Position numbers and translations under genes: made by a program. Below are positions 18,548 to 29,044 of a stretch of DNA of 54,977 bases, piece after piece. Origin of the DNA: an uncultured OCS116 cluster bacterium (GTDB lineage: Bacteria; Pseudomonadota; Alphaproteobacteria; Rhizobiales; TMED25); assembly GCA_902632055.1 (NCBI GenBank), contig CACPAS010000005.1, positions 1 to 54,977 of the forward strand, in the 5' to 3' direction. Under the pieces are notes generated by a model. It made no database searches, was not told where the DNA came from, and worked only from the letters and a program-made list of their open reading frames with translations. Positions within the stretch are counted from its first letter, which is position 1; the number at the start of each line of letters is the position of its first letter.

Positions 18548-21500
18548 TTATTCCCTCTCAATTTCAAGCAGTGATTTTGTATCATTTCGTCTAGGGTGCC
18601 ACAATTTTCTCTCTATGGCATCTATGAATTTTATTTTTATGTCATTTAGCGCATCTGGATTGTAGTATTTAATAAAAGCATAGACATTTTCATCAGCAAT
18701 ATATGACTCAAATAATAAATCAAAATGATGATCTTTGACTAATCCAGTTGTTGCTTGATAGGCATATAAGTAATCTAAGGTCGCTAGTAACTCGAAAGCA
18801 CCCTTGTAACCATGCTTCATTATGCTCTTTATCCATTTTGGATTTGTAGCTCTACCTCTGACTATTTTCCCAATTTCTTGATCTAATGTGCCTATCTTTA
18901 AATTATTTGGATTTGAGTGATCGTTATGATAATAAATTGGTTTATTTCCAGATAAACTCTCAACAGCCGCACCCATTCCTCCATGAAATTGATAATAATC
19001 GTCCGAGTCCAGAATATCGTGTTCTCGATTATCTTGGTTTTGGACAACAGCTTGCAGCCTTTCAAGCCTCATTGTGAGTATTTTTTTATTTTCATAGCCA
19101 TAGTTATCCGTTCCGTAGGCGTATGATCCCCAATTTATGTAATTCTCTGCTAGATCGTTTGTAGATTTCCAGATTCCCTCATCAATCATAGATTGAAGTC
19201 CGGCCCCGTAGGACCCAGGCATCGATGAAAATATTCGATAAGTCGCTAGCCGATCAATTTCTGGGCTGCTTAGCTTCTCCTTTTTGAAAAATTCTCTGTC
19301 TTTGTTGAATGCAAATTTTATCGGGTTTAGACTATCATCTTCATCAAGTAAAGCAATCTCTCGAATTGCTTGATCAAATAGATCAATTAGGTTAGGAAAC
19401 GCATCTCTAAAAAATCCAGATATTCTTAATGTAACATCTATGCGGGGTCTTTTTAGTATGTTTACAGGTATGATTTCATATCCGCAAACTCTTCCTGATG
19501 TATTATCCCATTTTGGTTTTGCTCCAATTAATGCAAGAGCTTGCGATATGTCATCTCCACCTGTTCTCATATTAGATGTCCCCCATGCAGATAAGCCAAA
19601 GTGAGTTGGGTAATACCCCTTTTTTTTGTGAAAATCTGATATCATTAATTCGGCTGAGCGTTTGCCAATATTCCAAGCCATGCGTGTTGGCAGCGATCGC
19701 ATATCAATAGAGTAGAAGTTTTTACCGGTTGGAAATACTTCAATTTTACCCCTAGTGGGTGCTCCTGAAGGACCGGGGTGCAGAAATTTTCCATCCAGGA
19801 GTGTAACTATACCAGCATGCTCCTTCTTACCAGAGCTTTTTATTGATGGCACAATCTCAGTTTTAATATTTTCGACTACATCCTTGGTGTTGGTCCAGTT
19901 TTGAGGTATGATTGCTTTTTCAAGCAGTATATCCTCAGAGAGTATTCTCAACCTCTCAATTGTATCAGCATTTGTTCGCCACGCCCCATCAACCACATTT
20001 TGAAGTTGATTATTTTTATCTCCAGTATATTTGTCACTTAATTTACATTCATTTATACTTAATTTTATGCCCATATCATCAGCTATGGCCTGAGTAATTG
20101 CTTTATTTTCTCCAAGACCATTTTTCCTTGAAGTTTTTGATATACTCATAACTAAATTTATTAATTCCTGTCCCTTTGGTGATTTTCCAAAGATATGTAA
20201 TCCATCTCTAATTTGTAGTTCTTTCAGTTCGCATAAGTATGTATCTATTTTATTAAGTTTTGTCTCAGTTGTGTCATTATCCTCAATCAGTGTATCAGAA
20301 TATAGCCCAGTCGATTGTGTTAGCTCAATTATTTCATGCTCAATATTATGTGCTCTGATTGGATCTGTTTGAAAGCATTCATAATATTCATCTAATAAAA
20401 GTTCAATTTGAATAAGTTCATCATAAGTATCTGCATTCGTGAGAGGCGGTGTGAGATGATCAACAATAACAGCGGCATTTCGTCTCTTTGCTTGAGTACC
20501 CTCGCCCGGGTCATTTACAATAAATGGATATATTAGTGGGGTTGGACCCAAAATAAGGTCTGGATAACAATTTTGACTCAGTGATAATGATTTTCCAGGA
20601 AGCCATTCAAGATTGCCATGTTTGCCAAATTGAATAATTGCATGGGCTTTAAACTTATATTTTACCCAAAAGTAAAATGCAAAATATGAATGTGGGGGTA
20701 CTAAGTCTGGACTGTGATATGAGTTCTTTGGGTCTATATTGTATCCTCGAGACGGTTGAATTCCCAGCGATAAGTTTCCAAATTTTTGTATAGGTAAAAT
20801 GATATTTTTCCCGCGTGTAAATGGGTCTTTTTCTATTGAGCCCCACTTCTTATTTATTGCGCTTTGGATATTTTTCGGCAAATCCTCAAAATAATTCTTA
20901 TAGTCATCCAGTGATAAATATTTATTAGTTTTTAATTTGATTTTCTCATGTGAGTTGGTTTGACCAGAAATTAACTTTTTCATCAATTCATCTGAGTTAC
21001 TCGGAAAATTGAAGATTTTATAATTAAGCTTCTTTAATTTTTTAATCAGATGAATAATACTACTTGGTGTATCGAGACCAACTCCGTTTGCAATTCGTGA
21101 GTCTTTGTTTGGATAGTTTGCAAGGGTAATAAATATATTTTTCTTTTCATTTGAAGTAACGGATAGTTTGCTCCAGTTTTTTACTAAATTACATATATAA
21201 TCAATGCCAAAATCATGTGGAATATATTCTAAGAGCTTTGTTTGGGTTATTTTATCAAAACTAATCTCCTCTTTGAAGGCAATTGTTTTTGTTATAATCC
21301 TGCCATCAATTTCAGGCAATGAAATACTCATAATGATATCTCGATTATTTAATCCTTTGCTTGAGTGTTGCCATTCATGTTCGGACATACTGGATAGAAT
21401 TACCTGAAACACAGGCCTACGAGCATCATCAAAAATAGTTTTGGATGATGATATTCCGCTTAGAGAAAACCCTGTAAGATTTATAACTGAAATTGGATTA

Positions 21501-22267
21501 TACTTTTTTAATAGGAAACGTGTAACGTCTTGGTTTTTTTTATCTTTGAAACTCTTAGAGTGTATTGGTATACAATTATAGTCTTTTTCCAGTGCTGAAA
21601 TAAGTACGTCAATTACCTCTGTTTGACCGCTTTGAAGAAGGGCGCTATAGAATGTGATTGCAATCACTGGTCTCTTTTTGATACGCCATTTTGTTTCGAG
21701 AGTTTCTGCATTTATTTCATTTAAATCTGGATAATAGATACCAACTGAGCTAATTTTTTTTGCAGCTGGGGGTTTTCTTATACCGCTGTTGAGATATAAA
21801 ATATATTTTAGTAAATTGACACCATTCTCAGGTCCACCTTCAATAAAATACGACCATATATTTCTGTAGTCTTTCCCCTTTATTGACGACATTGCAAATA
21901 ATTGCTCATCAAATTTATCATCCCCTGGTAAAAAGATAATCCTATATTTCTTCTTCATTTGGTCTGCAAGAATTTGGTCGATACCATAGCTCCAGTAGTT
22001 TCTGCCACCCAAAATTCTTACAATCACAATCTTCGCCTTTGATAAAGTTTCTTTAATGTAACTGTCAACAGCCCTATTATCATTGAGATTGAGAATATTT
22101 TGTAATCTTACAGAAGGTCGCCCTTTTATTTTTCTAAGAGATTTTGATAGCAGCGTGATTTCAGTATCCGCTGAGGTTAGAAATATTACGTCAGCGGGCG
22201 ATTGTTTATTTTCATGTCCATGAGGTCCATTATTTGTGATAAATGATTTATTGTTTATCAAATGCAT
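18548..22267 (-). CDS. cobN: Cobaltochelatase subunit CobN
   Basis: 1239 aa; QFGKHGNLEWLPGKSLSLS, ILGPTPLIYPFIVNDPGEGTQAKRRNAAVIVDHLTPPL, GGDDISQALALIGAKPKWD. Confidence 0.95.
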   Translation of the reverse strand: MHLINNKSFITNNGPHGHENKQSPADVIFLTSADTEITLLSKSLRKIKGRPSVRLQNILNLNDNRAVDSYIKETLSKAKIVIVRILGGRNYWSYGIDQILADQMKKKYRIIFLPGDDKFDEQLFAMSSIKGKDYRNIWSYFIEGGPENGVNLLKYILYLNSGIRKPPAAKKISSVGIYYPDLNEINAETLETKWRIKKRPVIAITFYSALLQSGQTEVIDVLISALEKDYNCIPIHSKSFKDKKNQDVTRFLLKKYNPISVINLTGFSLSGISSSKTIFDDARRPVFQVILSSMSEHEWQHSSKGLNNRDIIMSISLPEIDGRIITKTIAFKEEISFDKITQTKLLEYIPHDFGIDYICNLVKNWSKLSVTSNEKKNIFITLANYPNKDSRIANGVGLDTPSSIIHLIKKLKKLNYKIFNFPSNSDELMKKLISGQTNSHEKIKLKTNKYLSLDDYKNYFEDLPKNIQSAINKKWGSIEKDPFTRGKNIILPIQKFGNLSLGIQPSRGYNIDPKNSYHSPDLVPPHSYFAFYFWVKYKFKAHAIIQFGKHGNLEWLPGKSLSLSQNCYPDLILGPTPLIYPFIVNDPGEGTQAKRRNAAVIVDHLTPPLTNADTYDELIQIELLLDEYYECFQTDPIRAHNIEHEIIELTQSTGLYSDTLIEDNDTTETKLNKIDTYLCELKELQIRDGLHIFGKSPKGQELINLVMSISKTSRKNGLGENKAITQAIADDMGIKLSINECKLSDKYTGDKNNQLQNVVDGAWRTNADTIERLRILSEDILLEKAIIPQNWTNTKDVVENIKTEIVPSIKSSGKKEHAGIVTLLDGKFLHPGPSGAPTRGKIEVFPTGKNFYSIDMRSLPTRMAWNIGKRSAELMISDFHKKKGYYPTHFGLSAWGTSNMRTGGDDISQALALIGAKPKWDNTSGRVCGYEIIPVNILKRPRIDVTLRISGFFRDAFPNLIDLFDQAIREIALLDEDDSLNPIKFAFNKDREFFKKEKLSSPEIDRLATYRIFSSMPGSYGAGLQSMIDEGIWKSTNDLAENYINWGSYAYGTDNYGYENKKILTMRLERLQAVVQNQDNREHDILDSDDYYQFHGGMGAAVESLSGNKPIYYHNDHSNPNNLKIGTLDQEIGKIVRGRATNPKWIKSIMKHGYKGAFELLATLDYLYAYQATTGLVKDHHFDLLFESYIADENVYAFIKYYNPDALNDIKIKFIDAIERKLWHPRRNDTKSLLEIERE

Positions 22268-22813
22268 TTATTTTATCCTGATACCTATTCCAGCTGTCAC
22301 CTTATGGACACTATCACAAATTCTTGCTGTGTCTTGGTTAAGCTTACCGTTGTGTTTTTGGAATTCTCGCGTTTCTTTATTCGCAGATATCACGCTTTCA
22401 CCAAGATCATTTGTAACTAGAATGATGGTGGCGTCAGTATTGGTTGCAAGAAAATTTATCAGTTTTTCTGTGTTGTAATCAAGGTCAGCTTTATGAAAAA
22501 TTAAGTTTGATAACCAAGTTGTAAGACATTCAATTAAAACTATTATATTAGTTTCCTCAATCTCCATAATGCGAGAGACAATGTCAATTTGCTCTTCAAT
22601 TGTTATCCAGTCTTTGGGTCGTCTGTCTTGATGTATTCTTATTTTTTCATACATCTCATCATCGGTTATTGGCGCTGTCGCAAGATAATAAATTTTTGAA
22701 TTCTTATTAACTTTACATACGTCTTTTACTATTTGCTCAGCATAAGAAGATTTACCTGAGCTAATTCCACCAATGACTAGATAGTTGGGCATAATAATAA
22801 CTCTAATACTCAA
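22268..22813 (-). CDS. cobP: Bifunctional adenosylcobinamide kinase / guanylyltransferase
   Basis: 181 aa; VIGGISSGKSSYAEQIV, YYLATAPITDDEM.RI..HQDRRPKDWITIEE, IECLTTWLSNL; likely true start at the internal Met before PNYLVIGG. Confidence 0.93.
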   Translation of the reverse strand: MSIRVIIMPNYLVIGGISSGKSSYAEQIVKDVCKVNKNSKIYYLATAPITDDEMYEKIRIHQDRRPKDWITIEEQIDIVSRIMEIEETNIIVLIECLTTWLSNLIFHKADLDYNTEKLINFLATNTDATIILVTNDLGESVISANKETREFQKHNGKLNQDTARICDSVHKVTAGIGIRIK

Positions 22814-22881
22814 TAAAAAATTTATGTTTTATACTTTATTAAGTTTATATTTTATTTAAAATTGAATAAACAACAAACTAG

Positions 22882-24273
22882 GTGGATATGATGTTTAATA
22901 TTGCAAAAGTCTTGGCAGATATAGAAGCAGACAGTGATCAAAATATTGACTTACTGGTAGACCTACTAAAAATAAAATCTATATCAACGATACCTGATTA
23001 TGCAGATGAATGCTATCAGGCCGCAGGTTGGCTTAAAGCATTCTTGGATAGTTTTGGAATGGACGCAATAATCTATGAATCTGAGGGACATCCAATAGTC
23101 TTTTCGGACTATCAAACCTCACGACCAGATGCTAAAACAATTTTGTTTTATGGACATTATGATGTGCAGCCAGTTGATCCTGTTAGCTTATGGGACTCTG
23201 ACCCCTTTGATCCCGTTTTATCTTCAATTGACAATGAGCCTTGTATCATAGCTAGAGGGGCCAGTGATGATAAAGGTCAGTTATTAACTTTTCTAATTGC
23301 GCTGAAATATATCAAGAATGAAGTTGGAGAGCTTCCCTTCGGCTTAAAAATCATTTTAGAAGGAGAGGAAGAGTGTGGATCCAAAACGTTGCCAATTTTC
23401 CTAGAGGATTATAAGGATAAGTTATCAGCGGATATTGCATATGTTTGTGATACAGGAATGTGGGACAAAGATACTCCCGCAATCACAAGAAGCCTCCGCG
23501 GCCTTCTATCTGAGGAATTTAAAATAATAGGACCTGACCGTGATCTTCACTCTGGAGAATTTGGAGGAGTGGCATGGAATCCAATCAGAATAATCACTAA
23601 GATTTTATCGGATGTTTATGATGAGGAAGGAAAAGTAACTATACCTAACTTCTATGATGGCGTTAATGAAGTAAACGAAAGTATTATCAATAGTTGGAAA
23701 AAATTGACTTTTAATGAAGCTGAATATTTGAATAAAATTGGTCAAAAATCTTCATCTGGAGAAACTGGTAGATCAATTTTTGAAAAGACATGGTCCAGAC
23801 CTACTTTCGAGATAAATGGTATATTTGGTGGTTATACAGATGAGGGTACAAAAACTGTAATTCCATCGGAAGCAAATGCAAAAATTACTTGTAGACTGGT
23901 CGGTAATCAGGACCCTGAAAAGATCTTAGAGAATATTCATAAATACATTAAAAGTAGTTTACCTGATGGTGTACAGGTAATTTTCGATGGAGCTGACCAT
24001 TGCCGAGCTATCGAGTTCGACACAGATAGCTATTATTTTCAATCTGCTTCAGAGGCCATTGAAGAGGAGTGGGGAGTGAGTCCTGTTTTTACCGGAGGTG
24101 GTGGTTCAATCCCCGTGGTTGAAGCATTTAAGACTTTACTCAATATGGATACCATCTTGATCGGGTTTGCTCTGGACGATGATCGTATTCACAGCCCCAA
24201 TGAAAAATATAATATCTCTTCATATGTGAAGGGGATTAAAACTTGGGCAAGAGTTATTGCAAAATATCAATAG
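22882..24273 (+). CDS. M20 family metallopeptidase (dipeptidase-like)
   Basis: 463 aa; FYGHYDVQPVDP, RGASDDKGQLLTFLIAL, EGEEECGS, GGGGSIPVVEAF. Confidence 0.92.
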   Translation: MDMMFNIAKVLADIEADSDQNIDLLVDLLKIKSISTIPDYADECYQAAGWLKAFLDSFGMDAIIYESEGHPIVFSDYQTSRPDAKTILFYGHYDVQPVDPVSLWDSDPFDPVLSSIDNEPCIIARGASDDKGQLLTFLIALKYIKNEVGELPFGLKIILEGEEECGSKTLPIFLEDYKDKLSADIAYVCDTGMWDKDTPAITRSLRGLLSEEFKIIGPDRDLHSGEFGGVAWNPIRIITKILSDVYDEEGKVTIPNFYDGVNEVNESIINSWKKLTFNEAEYLNKIGQKSSSGETGRSIFEKTWSRPTFEINGIFGGYTDEGTKTVIPSEANAKITCRLVGNQDPEKILENIHKYIKSSLPDGVQVIFDGADHCRAIEFDTDSYYFQSASEAIEEEWGVSPVFTGGGGSIPVVEAFKTLLNMDTILIGFALDDDRIHSPNEKYNISSYVKGIKTWARVIAKYQ

Positions 24274-24947
24274 TATTTCCCTTCAATAATATTTCGTACA
24301 TCACTTAAATCTGAGATCCAATAATCAGGATCTACACCCTCTATTTTTTCGTCAAAGTAACCAAAGTCTACACATGCGCATCGGACATTACAGTTTTTTG
24401 CAGTTAGAATATCAGTTGTTGTATCACCAACCATTAGAGTATCATTGGGCTTGATGTTAAATTTACTCATAAGACTCAATAGGGGTAATGGATTGGGTTT
24501 GCTCTGTGAAAGTGTATCTCCACCAATTATTTCATCAAAGTAATCACTAATTCTAAGTTTACTGAGTACTAATTTTGCCAATTCTTCAGGCTTGTTGGTA
24601 CAAATACTAACAATAAAGTCATTCTCTTGTAACCATGATAATAATTTTTCAGCACCCGGATAAGGCTGGCTTTTTTTGGATATATTTTTCTTATAAATTT
24701 TTAAAAATTGTGAAATTAAGTTATCCAATTCTTCTTTCGGCAGTTCTATTTTGTTATATTCCAGATGTTTCTTAATGAAGTACTCTCCACCCTTCCCAAT
24801 AAACTTTCGAGATGTTTCATAGTCTAATTTCACTTCAATAATTTTTTTAATCACTTGCCAGGCGGACTCTATTAGATCTGGAGCGGTGTCAATTAATGTT
24901 CCATCAAGGTCAAAAACAACCATTTTTTGCCGTATGCGCTTAATCAT
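24267..24947 (-). CDS. gph: HAD-superfamily phosphoglycolate phosphatase-like
   Basis: 226 aa; VFDLDGTLIDTAPDL, ICTNKPEELA, GGDTLSQSKPNPLPL, MVGDTTTDILTAKN. Confidence 0.88.
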   Translation of the reverse strand: MIKRIRQKMVVFDLDGTLIDTAPDLIESAWQVIKKIIEVKLDYETSRKFIGKGGEYFIKKHLEYNKIELPKEELDNLISQFLKIYKKNISKKSQPYPGAEKLLSWLQENDFIVSICTNKPEELAKLVLSKLRISDYFDEIIGGDTLSQSKPNPLPLLSLMSKFNIKPNDTLMVGDTTTDILTAKNCNVRCACVDFGYFDEKIEGVDPDYWISDLSDVRNIIEGKYY

Positions 24948-25022
24948 TTTAAATTACTTTTCTTTTTATATATGTTAAAAATATTAATATATAAATGTAT
25001 CATTTGGTCCAATTAATTTCTA

Positions 25023-25721
25023 ATGACTACACAACAAAAAAAAATTAATGCAGCGAAAATGGCCCTGAAAAGAATCAAGCCTGGAATGTGTGTTGGTCTA
25101 GGTACGGGATCAACCACAAATGAGTTCATAAATTTACTTGGTCAGGAAAAGCAATTATTAAAAACCCTAAGATACGCGAGTTCATCTATCCAAACTGAGA
25201 CATTTGCAAAGAAATACTCAATTATCTGTGAAGATATTGACCAATTTAATCAGTTAGATGTAACAGTGGATGGTGCTGATGAGGTTAGTAGACAAGGCGA
25301 AATGATTAAGGGTGGCGGTGGCGCCTTACTCAGAGAGAAGATGCTGGCATCAATTTCAAAGGACTATCTAATAATTGTAGATGATACAAAGATGGTTGAT
25401 TATCTTGGTGATTTTCCTTTACCTATCGAAATTATGAATTTTTCGCCAAATACAACAATTAATCTATTGAAAAAGGCGTTCAAAGCATACCACTTAGATC
25501 CTGAAATAATACTCAGGGTAAATAGTGACAGTTCGAGTGTAATCACTGATGGCGGAAATTTAATCCTTGATTGTCATTGTGGGCAGATTTTAGATCCAAA
25601 TTTACTGAAGAAAAAAATTGAGGAGATTCCGAATGTGATTACAAGTGGTTTTTTCCTTAACATGATAAGCTCTGTTTTTGTTGGTGATGAGAAAGGTTCT
25701 ACTGAGGTTTTTTTTGAATGA
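25023..25721 (+). CDS. rpiA: Ribose-5-phosphate isomerase A
   Basis: 232 aa; VGLGTGSTTNEFI, VDGADEV, KGGGGALLREKM. Confidence 0.95.
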   Translation: MTTQQKKINAAKMALKRIKPGMCVGLGTGSTTNEFINLLGQEKQLLKTLRYASSSIQTETFAKKYSIICEDIDQFNQLDVTVDGADEVSRQGEMIKGGGGALLREKMLASISKDYLIIVDDTKMVDYLGDFPLPIEIMNFSPNTTINLLKKAFKAYHLDPEIILRVNSDSSSVITDGGNLILDCHCGQILDPNLLKKKIEEIPNVITSGFFLNMISSVFVGDEKGSTEVFFE

Positions 25722-26218
25722 GCAAAATCCTATTGCAAAGAGTGAAATTATTAAGATTATTTTTATTTATACTGTTATTATTTTTTACTTTAAAATTATC
25801 TGTATATTCTGAAGAATTGGAAAACAAAGCAAGAGATCATGTTATGAGATACTATGTAAATGATATATTTTTTGATGTCCAAGAACAGATAAAACATAAA
25901 ATTAAATATGATGTCAAGAATCAAGAAATAGATATTCAATCCGAAGATTTAGATAAAATTGCTAATATTATTTCATACAATATTGCAGAGAATTTAGAAG
26001 AGATTGTACCCGATGTAGCAACAAGAATTATGATGAAATATTATACTGAAGATGAAATAGATATTCTAAACGACTTATACTCATCTAAAACGGATGATGA
26101 TCTAACTTTTGCAAAAAAAAATTACTACTTTCAAAGAGAACTTAATGCAATCATAATGACATATCTGTATAACAATGTTGAGAGTATGATTGAGAGTGAG
26201 TTAACATTTACAGAATAG
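25718..26218 (+). CDS. Putative secreted DUF2059-like protein
   Basis: 166 aa; N-terminal hydrophobic signal segment, MMKYYTEDEIDILNDLYSSKTDDD resembling the DUF2059 (F/Y)T.EEL..L..FY.S core; position between rpiA and gor. Confidence 0.6.
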   Translation: MSKILLQRVKLLRLFLFILLLFFTLKLSVYSEELENKARDHVMRYYVNDIFFDVQEQIKHKIKYDVKNQEIDIQSEDLDKIANIISYNIAENLEEIVPDVATRIMMKYYTEDEIDILNDLYSSKTDDDLTFAKKNYYFQRELNAIIMTYLYNNVESMIESELTFTE

Positions 26219-26237
26219 CGACAAGTAATAATAAACA

Positions 26238-27605
26238 ATGAAAAACACAAAAGCAGATTTTGATTTATTTGTTATCGGAGCTGGATCTGGTGGTGTCAGG
26301 GCAGCTAGACTTGCGGCACAGTCAGGCGCGAAGGTTGGCATAGCTGAAAAAGATAGAATAGGTGGTACGTGTGTTATTAGGGGTTGTGTACCAAAGAAAT
26401 TTCTCAGTTATAGTAGTAAGTTTTCCAAACATAATGCTGTAGCTGAAAGCTACGGATGGCATCATGAGGAAATTACATTTTCATGGAATAAATTAATTGA
26501 AAATAAAAATAAACAAATCGAGAAGTTAAGCAATATATATCGTTCCAATTTAGAAAAGGCAGGCGTGAAAATATTTGAGTCTGAGGCAAGGATTATTGAT
26601 ACAAATACTGTCAAACTCTCAAAAGGAGATGAATATTGCGCAGAAAAAATATTAATTGCAACTGGAGCAAAGCCAAATTTTCCTGATATTAAAGGCGCTA
26701 ATAATGGCATCTCATCAGATGATTTTTTTGAGTTAAAGAAGCTTCCACAAAATATAATTGTTGTTGGTGGTGGATATATTGCACTTGAATTTTCTTCAAT
26801 AATTTCAGGTTTAGGTAGTAAATGTGAATTACTCTATCGTGGCGATAAATTATTAAAGGGTTTTGACCAAGACATCAGTAGAATTATTACTCAAGAATTG
26901 CAGTCCGAAAAGTGTAACGTGAGGTTAAACACGGACGTTGTTGAAATAACCAAGAATAAAAATCAGTATGATGTAGTCACAAGTGATGGGATACGCCTAA
27001 AAACTGACTTAGTGTTATTTGCAACAGGTAGATTAGCGAATATTGATTGTATTAATAAGGATTTGGACATAAAAATTAATACTCACAATGGCATACTTGT
27101 TAATAAGAAATACCAAACGACAGTACCAAATATATTTGCGGTTGGTGATGTTTCAAATAGTGATCATTTGACACCAGTTGCAATAAGAGAGGCTATGATT
27201 TTTGCAAGAAATGAATTCGAAAAAGATAATAGTAATTACATTATGGAAAATATTCCAACAGCAGTATTTTCAAGTCCAGAAATTGGTACCGTAGGGCTCA
27301 ATGAAGATCAGGCGTTGGAAAAATACAAGAAAATAGATATATACACATCAACATTTAGACCTCTTTATTATACGCTATCAGACATTAATGTGAGAACTTA
27401 CATTAAATTGATTATAAATAATAAGTCTCAAAGACTACTTGGCTTCCATATGGTGGGTGATGACGCTGCGGAGATTACACAGATGATCTCTACACTAATT
27501 AATAAAAAAATCAAAAAAACTGATTTAGATAATACAATACCACTGCACCCTTCAACATCTGAAGAAATTATGACGATGAGAGATATGGTTACAAAGGAAA
27601 TATAA
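26238..27605 (+). CDS. gor: Glutathione-disulfide reductase
   Basis: 455 aa; GAGSGGVRAARLAAQSGAKV, GGTCVIRGCVPKKFLSY, ALEFSSIISGLGSKCELLYRG, HPSTSEEIMTM. Confidence 0.93.
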   Translation: MKNTKADFDLFVIGAGSGGVRAARLAAQSGAKVGIAEKDRIGGTCVIRGCVPKKFLSYSSKFSKHNAVAESYGWHHEEITFSWNKLIENKNKQIEKLSNIYRSNLEKAGVKIFESEARIIDTNTVKLSKGDEYCAEKILIATGAKPNFPDIKGANNGISSDDFFELKKLPQNIIVVGGGYIALEFSSIISGLGSKCELLYRGDKLLKGFDQDISRIITQELQSEKCNVRLNTDVVEITKNKNQYDVVTSDGIRLKTDLVLFATGRLANIDCINKDLDIKINTHNGILVNKKYQTTVPNIFAVGDVSNSDHLTPVAIREAMIFARNEFEKDNSNYIMENIPTAVFSSPEIGTVGLNEDQALEKYKKIDIYTSTFRPLYYTLSDINVRTYIKLIINNKSQRLLGFHMVGDDAAEITQMISTLINKKIKKTDLDNTIPLHPSTSEEIMTMRDMVTKEI

Positions 27606-27633
27606 AAATACATTATTTTCTTATATTAATAGC

Positions 27634-27645
27634 TTGTTATAACAA
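27634..27645. promoter_or_regulatory. 12-bp perfect palindrome TTGTTATAACAA in the promoter region of the DAHP synthase gene
   Basis: Read directly in the sequence; function unknown. Confidence 0.25.
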
Positions 27646-27691
27646 CTAGCGTTATATATATATTAAACGAAATTTATTTTTGGAGAAATTT

Positions 27692-29038
27692 ATGCAAAAT
27701 TGGTCACCTTCAAGCTGGAGAGAGAAGCCTATTAAGCATGTACCCAAATATGGACATGGGAAGCGCCTTCTTGATGTTGAAAAAACTATTTCAACCTATC
27801 CACCACTTGTGTTTGCAGGAGAAGCGAGAGATTTAAAGGAAAAGCTAGCCTTGGCAAGCCAAGGAAAGGCTTTTTTGCTTCAGGGTGGCGACTGCGCAGA
27901 GTCTTTTGCGGAGCATAATCCAGATAATATTAGAGATATTTTTAGATTATTTCTGCAAATGTCAGCTGTTTTAATATTTGCTACATCTCTACCAGTAATA
28001 AAAGTAGGCAGAATTGCCGGACAATTTGCAAAACCAAGATCTTCTGATACTGAAAAAATAAATGGTACAGAGCTTATGAGTTACAGGGGTGATATTATTA
28101 ACGGTATTGAATTTGACGAAACTATCCGCGAACCCGATCCTGACAGACTCTTGAAGTCATACAGACAATCGGCAGCAACCGTTAACTTGTTAAGGGCATT
28201 TTCACAGGGTGGATATGCGGATTTGGAGAGAGTACACAGTTGGACACTTGACTTTCTTGAAAATTCGCCAATTGGTGAAAAATATGTAGATTTAGCGGGT
28301 CAGATTTCAAAATCATTGGGGTTTATGAGAGCCTGCGGAATAACTCCTGAATCAGTTCCCCAATTAAGGACAACCGATTTATACACAAGTCATGAGGCTT
28401 TATTGCTTGGCTATGAAGAGTCAATGACAAGAGTTGACTCAATAACTGATGATTGGTATGCGACGTCAGGTCATATGGTTTGGATTGGGGATAGAACAAG
28501 GGATCCAAACGAGGCGCATGTTGAGTATTGTAGGGGTATAAAAAACCCGCTTGGAATAAAATGTGGTCCATCACTTGATCCTGAGACCTTAATCACATTA
28601 CTGGATATTCTAAATCCAAATAATGAGCCCGGAAGAATAACGCTTATCGCGAGGTTTGGACATGAAAATGTAGAAAAACACTTACCTGGATTTATAGATA
28701 TAGTTAAAAAAGAAGATAGAAATGTTTTATGGTCTTGTGACCCAATGCATGGCAATACAATTAAATCAGAGTCAGGGTTTAAGACTCGCCCATTTGAGCT
28801 TATAATGAATGAAGTTAGAAATTATATGAAAATCCACAAAGAAAAGGGCTCATTTCCTGGTGGAATACATATTGAAATGACAGGTAAAAACGTAACAGAG
28901 TGCGTCGGTGGCGCTATTCCAGTAAGAGACGAAGATTTATCTAGTAGATATCACACACATTGTGATCCACGATTAAATGCTGATCAGGCACTAGAATTGG
29001 CATTCCTAGTTGCTGATGAATTGAGCTCGACATTATAA
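27692..29038 (+). CDS. Class II 3-deoxy-7-phosphoheptulonate (DAHP) synthase
   Basis: [50 protein letters not shown]; track opens at TTG 27680 but GGAG-N4-ATG supports 27692. Confidence 0.95.
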   Translation: MQNWSPSSWREKPIKHVPKYGHGKRLLDVEKTISTYPPLVFAGEARDLKEKLALASQGKAFLLQGGDCAESFAEHNPDNIRDIFRLFLQMSAVLIFATSLPVIKVGRIAGQFAKPRSSDTEKINGTELMSYRGDIINGIEFDETIREPDPDRLLKSYRQSAATVNLLRAFSQGGYADLERVHSWTLDFLENSPIGEKYVDLAGQISKSLGFMRACGITPESVPQLRTTDLYTSHEALLLGYEESMTRVDSITDDWYATSGHMVWIGDRTRDPNEAHVEYCRGIKNPLGIKCGPSLDPETLITLLDILNPNNEPGRITLIARFGHENVEKHLPGFIDIVKKEDRNVLWSCDPMHGNTIKSESGFKTRPFELIMNEVRNYMKIHKEKGSFPGGIHIEMTGKNVTECVGGAIPVRDEDLSSRYHTHCDPRLNADQALELAFLVADELSSTL

Positions 29039-29044
29039 AACATA

